From Anaspis maculata (lineage: Eukaryota; Arthropoda; Insecta; Coleoptera; Scraptiidae): a stretch of 64,000 bases of DNA. Positions 57,701-64,000 of this stretch are shown here, in pieces. The notes under the pieces are model-generated. The model ran no database searches. It saw nothing but the letters and a program-made list of their open reading frames with translations, and was not told the DNA's origin. The stretch's first letter is position 1, and every line of letters starts with the position of its first letter. Made by a program: the position numbers and the translations under genes. The stretch is taken from assembly GCA_949128115.1 (NCBI GenBank), contig OX421963.1, forward strand, positions 86,809,602 to 86,873,601, in the 5' to 3' direction.

Positions 57701-58042
57701 ACACGAAATTTATATGAAAAATTGTCTCTCCACCTTGCATCTTATTGTCTCATCTGTCATATCAAAGCACTTAATGACGTTGAAATTGATTTTTAAACAC
57801 AAATAAGACCTGAGAAATGGACCTCTCGCATCTTGAAACCTATAAAAAGTAGTATTACTCAAGATTTTGTGTTCAATAGAAGCTAATAGAAGTACAGATG
57901 GCGGCCATATTGGATTTAACGCAAACAGGCCACTAGAGGTCGCGCACAAGTTGCTTGCGATGGTTTCCTAAAACCTTAAGACCATATCTAAGACCATACC
58001 AAATTTCAAAGACTTGGCACAAAGTGCACGATTCTTATGGAT

Positions 58043-58430
58043 TCCCCCTAAGCTATGATGAATAATTGAGCTAAACTTGATTGAAGTGGCGATGATTGAT
58101 TAATTCGTAATAAAGATGAGGTATGGTGTTAAATGACTTTGTTTATTTTTCAACATTTATTTCAATCATCAGACTATCACTAACGTCGATTTCTACGTTG
58201 AAATCATCTATTAGGGCGTTGGCGATCTCAGGGAACGTACGACGTATCGCAACGTAGAACGTGAAAATTCAGCGAAATTTTGACTTCGATTCAATAAAGT
58301 GTTATAATAACGTTGAACCGACGTTGACTATTTTGTCTTGATAACGTGACGTCTCCACAACGAGTCAAATCTGTCATTTTTTATGTTGAAAGCGACGTTT
58401 TTTCGACGACTGTTCTGACGACAACTAGGT
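58043..58430. repeat. AACGT-rich dispersed repeat
   Basis: GAACGTACGACGTATCGCAACGTAGAACGTG at about 58233 resembles the hairpin element just to its right and the relic at 5499-5640. Many ACGTT and AACGT words occur on both strands. Confidence 0.6.
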
Positions 58431-58579
58431 GGGAGTTTGCGATTTCATTGAACGTGCGACGTAACGCAACGTAGAACGTGAAAACTCCCCTGTAACTAAT
58501 GAATTGCAGATATCAAACTCGCCAATTTTCACGTTGAAAGTTACGTTACGTCGTACGTACGTGGGCACGCAAACTCCCC
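58431..58579. mobile_element. 149-bp AACGT-rich hairpin element
   Basis: GGGAGTTTGCG at the left is inverted at the right (CGCAAACTCCCC). Inner ACGTAACGCAACGTAGAACGTG and CACGTTGAAAGTTACGTTACGT are roughly inverted too. A diverged copy lies inverted near 5499-5640. Short, palindromic and non-coding. Confidence 0.75.
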
Positions 58580-58677
58580 AATGTTATCATAACGTTGCGT
58601 CAACGTAGCTTTTTTTGTTCTCATAACGTCTCTCTGACGTTGATATCAGTTTGACAAATGGCAGAAAAATTATGTTA

Positions 58678-58871
58678 TGGAGGCTTTACAGAACTTCGTG
58701 TGTCGCCGGCGACAGTCCACCACTCCACTGTAGTTGAATAATTTGAACGACACGACGACAGAAACTCGTGTCGCGGGAATTATGGAGGAAGGTAGGGAAG
58801 TACAGGCAGATCGAATCCTATTGACCAGCGACACTCGCCGGCGACATACGAAGTTCTGTAAAGCCGCCATT
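58678..58871. mobile_element. ~194-bp MITE with ~34-bp TIRs
   Basis: Left TGGAGGCTTTACAGAACTTCG with GTGTCGCCGGCGAC pairs with right CGCCGGCGACATACGAAGTTCTGTAAAGCCGCCA. The interior is short with TCGTGTCG words. The 70-codon minus frame over it is a by-product. Confidence 0.88.
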
Positions 58872-59729
58872 ACTCTCAACATCCAAACAACCTAACTTTC
58901 TACATTGAAAATGACGTATGAAAAAATTCAAACTTTGATCTTAATTTAAAGAATGAACCAATTTATTAAAAAAATATCTTGGGCCGACATTTTTGAGAAT
59001 AAAGTTTTTATTTATGAAGTTATGATCTTGAAATTGAATTCATGCAAGGACCCTATTGTTGAACCATTTGGAATTGGAAGATATTGACGGTTTTATTGCG
59101 ATTTTTGCTGGAGACTCCGACTGGGGAATAAGCCACAAACCCCTACAATTGGCGGAGGAGCGAGCCGTTCGGTAACTGTTGCGGATTCATTAGCGAAGCC
59201 GAAGCTGACGGACTTTTTCTAAAGGAGCTCCTTCTTTCGATATGTTAGACCCTTTAAAATATATGGGAGTTTTTGTGTGATCATAAGAGCTATTCGACCA
59301 AAAGAAATGCAATAAATCGGTCAACCATAACCAGTCATTAGTTTATTATATTTTGTGGAGCCGGAATCGGTTCACTTGACTTGACTAGGGGTAAAAGCTG
59401 ACCAAACAAATGAAAATGAAAATATTTTTCTCTTCTACCCTGTATATAGCTCCGGCACTATTGACGCAGTTGGGTGTCGTTCTCAACCAGTTCAGTTGGA
59501 AAGATCAACAAATATGCCAATCGGCATTTTCCAATGACGAAGCTAATAAAGGTTTTTCGCACAATTTTTTCTTTATTAAATTGCATGTTGACAGAAAGAC
59601 ATTTTTTCCGGAAGCTGTTCACCCTGTAATAATTTTTATCACACATAAGTGAACTTTCGAGTTGCTCTTCAATAATCCGTTGGAGTTTTTTATTCAGCAT
59701 TTTAATTACGGATTTTATCGTATGTAATA
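58872..59729. other. Unassigned intronic sequence
   Basis: A CACCCTGTAATAATTTT tip lies near 59622 and TACCCTGTATATAG near 59438, possible ends of an old CAGGGTG-type element. The 80- and 91-codon frames on opposite strands overlap and show no family resemblance. Confidence 0.4.
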
Positions 59730-59969
59730 CCACAAGAGCTATGAGTTTTATCGATGAAATTTTCGAACTATCTCGAAAGCTTTGTTTTCAAGAAATTCAC
59801 CGAGTGTGAAATGGTCACTTTATTATCTGGAAAAAACCCGACAGCGTAGCTGGAGGGTTTTTGTCTTTGATAATAAAGTGACCATTTGCACGAGTTGAAT
59901 TGCTTCATGAAAACAAAGCTTGAGAAACAGTTCGAAAATTTTGATAAAACTCGTATAGCTCGAGTGGTA
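59730..59969. repeat. 240-bp hairpin
   Basis: CCACAAGAGCTATGAGTTTTATC at the left is inverted at the right (GATAAAACTCGTATAGCTCGAGTGG). The inner part TGGTCACTTTATTATC pairs with GATAATAAAGTGACCA across a short GC-rich centre near 59846. Confidence 0.85.
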
Positions 59970-62943
59970 TTTGCGGAGAATATTCCACAAAACGTGAAAT
60001 TTATCAAAATATAAAAACGTTTTGATCCCCAATCTACCCCATATCCAAAAAAGACTTGTTTTTTTGGCGTTGTGACACCGTCATGAGGTCATGCTGATTC
60101 AATCAAGTTGCTTCGGAAATCAAGTACACTTACAATCTAACGAACAGCTAATATTTCAATTATTATTGTGCTTTTCAACGTAAAAACGTCTTCCAAAGCT
60201 TTGCCTTTCAAAAAACCAAATCACATTGGCCGCAAACTATAACCATAACCTTACAGAAGTGATGAACAGGTCCTTTTTGTGGCTGAATCTGCGATTTTGT
60301 GCCCCGCGCGGATTGCGGATGTCATTGTCAATGTGTCAGCTGTGCAGGGGGGTGGCCTAGGCTGCCTAACCTACGGCGACGTACGGTGCCGTTGTGGCAA
60401 AAATAATAATAATAATGCGGCAATTATAACAAACAGAAATTACACAATGGTCCATGGATAATCATTGCAGATCAAAATTATTGTTAGTTATTTGAATTAG
60501 AAACTGCCTAAACGTGGTATTTCATAAATATAGTAAACTACATCTCACCTCTAGTTGGACACAAGGGATGAGTATATATACCGATTGCAATACTGCCACC
60601 GTTGGAAGCGGTATCACTGTGTGTAGGTGACGCTTGAAATGCTCATAGCAGGCACGATTTTCAGGAAATTTTTAAATCAAGTATCATGTTTATTTATAAA
60701 AAGGAAGGCACAGTTTTATCAGTATAAAACTAATTTCATTGGTTCAACTCGAAGGTTTCAAACGTATTGATTGGTCAGAAGTATGTTGTGTGGAATAGTC
60801 GACAAAAAACGGTTCAAGTTGTCAAAAAAGGGCCTTCCTGACCCCCCACATGGAAAATTGTTTGGCAGCACTTTTCAAATGATAGATGAAGAATTTCTGA
60901 ACATGCCTGCAAAAAATTGTCCCGTAGTCATAAAATGCATAGTTGTAACCCTAGTCTACCGGACTACAAATCTTTCGACTTCACAAATATCGCCTTGAAG
61001 TTCAAAAAATCTTTGATTTTATAGGAGTTGTCAAAAAAATACAATTTTCCCTCCTGCAAAATTTTATTGGTGTGCTCTTCATAAAATAAATGCACTCCAT
61101 CACCCATTCTCTTTCTATTGCTCACCCTTCTGACACCCACATTTAATTATTCCAGTATTCAGTAATTTCGATTTAATTCGTCAGCAGCAACAAGCGCTTC
61201 GAAATTGTTGCTAATCATAAAAAATCTTCAGGCAGGCAGGTATTCTTTTATCATCATTGTGTATAGCTCTATGAGTATCATGTTATGGTGACAAATTGTT
61301 GGAAAAGTTGCTATCATGGAATCTATAAAATGACCTTTTCAGGGAACACTTCCACCACGAGTATATTAGTGGTAATACCTTTTTTTTCTTTAAATCTTGT
61401 TACATAACTCTTGATTATTGTTCTGAAATCTGATTAGGTAGGTAGCTAATTGATTGATAATTCGTTTATAATGAGCATTTAATGTAGGTATCACTTGTCC
61501 TTAACAGATTGAGAACTTGAGAATAAAAAGGTCAATGTGCAGGTGATGTTTTTATATGGGAAATGGAATAAGTAATTGAAATTGGTAGGTATCTAACCGA
61601 GTGCAGGCTGATGAATTTCGCAATTTTTTCCACAGTATTTCATAAAGCATAAAGTATATACCTTGCTAGGAAATTGTTCCGCAAGGCTGGACTTGGTTCC
61701 TCCCAACTTGAGGTTCATCCAAAAATTATTTGAATCTGTTGTTAGAAATGGGCTCAGGTAGTTTTTATTTAGAAATTATTGAGGTCGAGATTTTTATAAA
61801 ACTGAGTTTGCTTATCTAGAGATCATGATTCGCTCTTCAAAATCAGGTCCAATATTGTAGAAATTATGCTAAGAACTTTCCGTCAAAAATAGGTCTGTTG
61901 AGTTTGCTTTTTTCAAATCAAACTTCATCTCTTCCCAAGTCAGTCATTAGTAGGGCTTCGTATCGGGACCAACTGCATCACGTCGCTGACAAACTGTACG
62001 CCGTTATCAGAGATATCTTTTTTTTGGTACCTCATGCCTCAGAGAAACTTTGTAATCAAAATCTTTGCATGCTCAACCTTTTCGGATTCGTGCATTGCCA
62101 ACAGCTTCATCCATTCCGAATAGCCGCATGTCTTCACCTACAAATACAATAACAGTTGGTGAAGACCACAGTCGGGCTGCCAAAGAATATCAAGGGCTGC
62201 CATTTTATTGCGAGTTACGATAATTTTATTCTGGCATTTTTTTGACAGTGTATCTACTCAAAGTTTTTTTATTGCATTGATCCACTCCATTTTTTCCCCA
62301 ACTCAAGATTTTCAAATATTTCAAGGGTCATACCTCGAGTCATACTTATCTGTTGATTTTGTCTTAGATTTTTCCATCCTCCTTTTGATTTGATTCGAAG
62401 CACGTTCTGCCATCACATGATTCGGCGACATGATAAAGTGCTTGTCATTTGATCGGCCAGAAAATTGGTCGATTATATCGATTTCACAAGTTGTAACTTT
62501 TGAACGAACATCTACACGAATCTTGATTTTTTTTCTATGCACATAAAATTCCGAAGCTTATTCAAGTTGATTTGATTGAGATCCAGATTCGTGATCAGAT
62601 CGTTGTTCCGTCTGTGACCCGCCAGTAAGGCATTTGGGTATCTTGGAATTGAACCGCTGTGATCCTGCAGGAAATAAGTCGATTTTGCTTCTCGTTTCAC
62701 ATAATATGAAGATTAAGAGATTAAACAAACCAAATTTCTCTTGTCATGATTTTATCAAAATTGTGAATCAAAACCTCGAGTTGTTGGAACAATTTTTTCG
62801 AACCGAGGCACTAATGAATGACGTGCCAAAGCCACGCGAGCTCCGCGAGCATGTCAGAGACACAATACTATTATGTCCACACAAAAATAAACATCAACAA
62901 GGAAAACTTTTTCCGCCGCTAATTGCTTGTTCAATCATTGCAG
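59970..62943. other. XPR1: Right end of XPR1 intron 1, nothing identified
   Basis: AT-rich, with an (AAT)n run near 60399-60415. The frames at 60771-60998 and 61898-62152 have no recognisable domain. The long frame entering from 62634 becomes meaningful only after the splice acceptor at 62943 and in a different frame. Confidence 0.4.
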
Positions 62944-63348
62944 GAGATGAAGGCCATGCTGTACATGGCCGTCGAGGAAGCACCATCGGCAGAAAGCGTG
63001 GAACCGGAAGTCCTCACCCGTCACTTTGCCAGTTTCGACGAGAATTTCTTCCACTACTGCGACAAGGAACTGAAGAAAATCAACACGTTTTATTCGGAAA
63101 AGTTCGCGGAAGCCACCAGGAAGTTTGCCAATTTGAACAGCGAAGCGAAAGCCTCGATCGAGCAGTCGGGACGGTCGGGAAAGCGGGCGGCCGGCTCCGA
63201 AGTGGCCGTCAAGAAACACATTCCACCCAGGAAGCTGCAGGAGCTCAGACTGGCCTTCAGCGAGTTCTACCTGAGCCTGATTTTGCTGCAGAACTACCAG
63301 AACCTGAACCACACCGGCTTCCGGAAGATACTCAAAAAGCACGACAAG
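62944..63348 (+). CDS. XPR1: XPR1 phosphate exporter, exon 2 (SPX domain)
   Basis: 405 nt, exactly 135 codons (residues 24-158). Acceptor CATTGCAG ends at 62943 and donor AAG|GTGGGC begins at 63349; both ends are phase 0. It contains the conserved EMKAMLYMAVE stretch, the CDKELKKINTFYSEK helix and the SPX signature [22 protein letters not shown]-like segment, here [20 protein letters not shown]. It ends in the FRKILKKHDK lysine cluster, which binds inositol (pyro)phosphates in SPX domains; by my count K151, K154, K155 and K158. Codons are GC-rich, in sharp contrast with the intron. The plus frame 62634-63365 in another register and the minus frame 63384-62935 are shadows of this exon. Confidence 0.97.
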
Positions 63349-63647
63349 GTGGGCAGTACACGTAGATTGAGCGTCTGAACTCACGTAGGCATTATGCTTC
63401 CATCAAATTCATTGTCAAGCTATATTTGCTTGCGGTTTGAGACTTCAGAATTTTTTTACTAAATATCTAGTGATAGCCAAGTGCTCGTTATCTAATAAGC
63501 GACGTGCATGAAAGTTTGCTTTTCACAAAACTCCTAGTTCTGCATGTGAATTGCAAACGTAGCCTGAGGTTCAAATTCTGAGTGTTAGAATCACGCTTTG
63601 AACCCATCCATGCTTTGAACACATGAACATTCCACTTTTTTCTTCAG
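63349..63647 (+). other. XPR1: XPR1 intron 2, 299 bp
   Basis: Donor GTGGGC, acceptor TTTTTTCTTCAG with a strong pyrimidine tract. Nothing else was identified. Confidence 0.9.
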
Positions 63648-63909
63648 TTATTAGCAACAGATGTCGGAGCAAAATGGAAAGAAGAACACGTGGACACGTC
63701 GCATTTTTACACAAACAAAGACATCGACAAGCTCATCCACGACACGGAAAACGCGGTCACAAACGATTTGGAAGGGGGCGACCGGCAGAAAGCCATGAAA
63801 AGACTCCGAGTACCACCTCTGAACGAGCAGCAGAGCCCTTGGACAACCTTCAAAGTCGGACTGTTCTCGGGTTCCTTCATCGTTCTTCTGGTCGCTGTCG
63901 CCTTATCCG
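63648..63909 (+). CDS. XPR1: XPR1 phosphate exporter, exon 3 (SPX end, first membrane helix)
   Basis: 262 nt starting in phase 0 after TTCTTCAG. It encodes 87 whole codons (residues 159-245) and one base of the next; donor G|GTAATC. It begins LLATDVGAKWKEEHVDTSHF, goes through the SPX-tail helix and the near-invariant GDRQKAMKRLRVPPL motif, and ends with WTTFKVGLFSGSFIVLLVAVALS, the first membrane helix of the phosphate-export part. This order matches XPR1 proteins of other animals. The EXS domain and C-terminal exons lie right of the window. Confidence 0.96.
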
Positions 63910-64000
63910 GTAATCTTTCTCACATACAGACCTCTTGTAACATCTCAAAAGAACACACATCTTTTTGAAGTGAAACTTCTATTCTCGCGCCTAGATCACA
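63910..64000 (+). other. XPR1: Start of XPR1 intron 3
   Basis: Begins with donor GTAATC and runs off the window. The translated frame that continues into it ends at a stop and is not part of the protein. Confidence 0.85.

Larger units (their letters stand above)
55798..58042 (+). mobile_element. 2.25-kb TIR element with decayed protein gene
   Basis: About 170 bases at each end are inverted copies. The left reads TCATAAAAATCGTGCACTTTGTGCC and later GGTTTTAGGAAACCATCGCAAGCAACTTG; the right shows CAAGTTGCTTGCGATGGTTTCCTAAAACC and ends GGCACAAAGTGCACGATTCTTATGGA. The ends also include CAATATGGCCGCCATCTG and its inverse. Between them are a tandem duplication at 56031-56375 and the gene relic at 56790-57700. 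No transposase motif was found, so what moved it is unknown. Confidence 0.88.
41029..62943 (+). other. XPR1: XPR1 intron 1, ~21.9 kb
   Basis: Donor GTAAAG at 41029 and acceptor ATCATTGCAG ending at 62943. The intron contains minisatellites, one large foldback, a TIR element with tandem arrays, a pogo-type fossil, the CXC-cargo element and several MITEs, described separately. The first 700 bases are CpG-richer than the rest. Confidence 0.85.

Noticed and set aside
62634..63365. 243-codon plus frame over XPR1 exon 2
   Set aside because: It uses a different register from the SPX frame and begins in intron; a shadow of the real exon, as is the 149-codon minus frame.

Overview
The window is AT-rich, repeat-dense eukaryotic DNA, almost certainly from an arthropod and most probably an insect. 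It has GT-AG introns, very low gene density, many inverted-repeat transposons, and insect-type protein sequence in the one gene that can be named with confidence. I cannot fix the order. There is a 200-base assembly gap (7364-7563). No rRNA, tRNA, CRISPR or prokaryotic feature was seen.

Two cellular genes are recognisable, and both run off the window. On the minus strand, three consecutive exons (3750-3550, 2037-1533, 1468-1196) encode about 325 residues of an SLC7-type amino-acid transporter (light chain of a heterodimeric transporter). Its N-terminal exon was not found and its C-terminal exons lie to the left. On the plus strand, XPR1, the SPX/EXS phosphate exporter, starts at 40960 with a 69-nt coding exon. 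Intron 1 is about 21.9 kb and holds many mobile elements. Exons 2 (62944-63348) and 3 (63648-63909) complete the SPX domain and reach the first membrane helix. The two genes diverge. A CpG-rich patch at about 20.28-21.2 kb between them could hold the 5' end of the transporter gene.

Most of the rest is repeats. From left to right: a degenerate 283-bp tandem repeat (1-960); an interstitial CCTGA/CCTAA telomere-like run; a degenerate ~148-bp satellite (6.3-12.6 kb) interrupted by a microsatellite-bearing element that itself contains an inverted copy of its own family; a ~1-kb MITE present twice in opposite orientation (13.3 and 23.3 kb); a 2.2-kb foldback at 14.4-16.6 kb; a second copy of the microsatellite element with a 250-bp TG run (27.8-29.7 kb); then about 9.5 kb packed with large foldback elements with unrelated interiors but largely shared CAGGGTG-like tips (29.9-39.4 kb).

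Inside XPR1 intron 1 are TAAATG minisatellites, a 2.6-kb foldback, a 2.8-kb TIR element loaded with 115-118-bp tandem repeats, a decayed pogo/Tigger-type transposon with TA target duplication (52.9-55.05 kb), and a 2.25-kb TIR element carrying a decayed CXC-domain protein gene (55.8-58.04 kb). All boundaries were read by eye; none was confirmed by alignment or database search.
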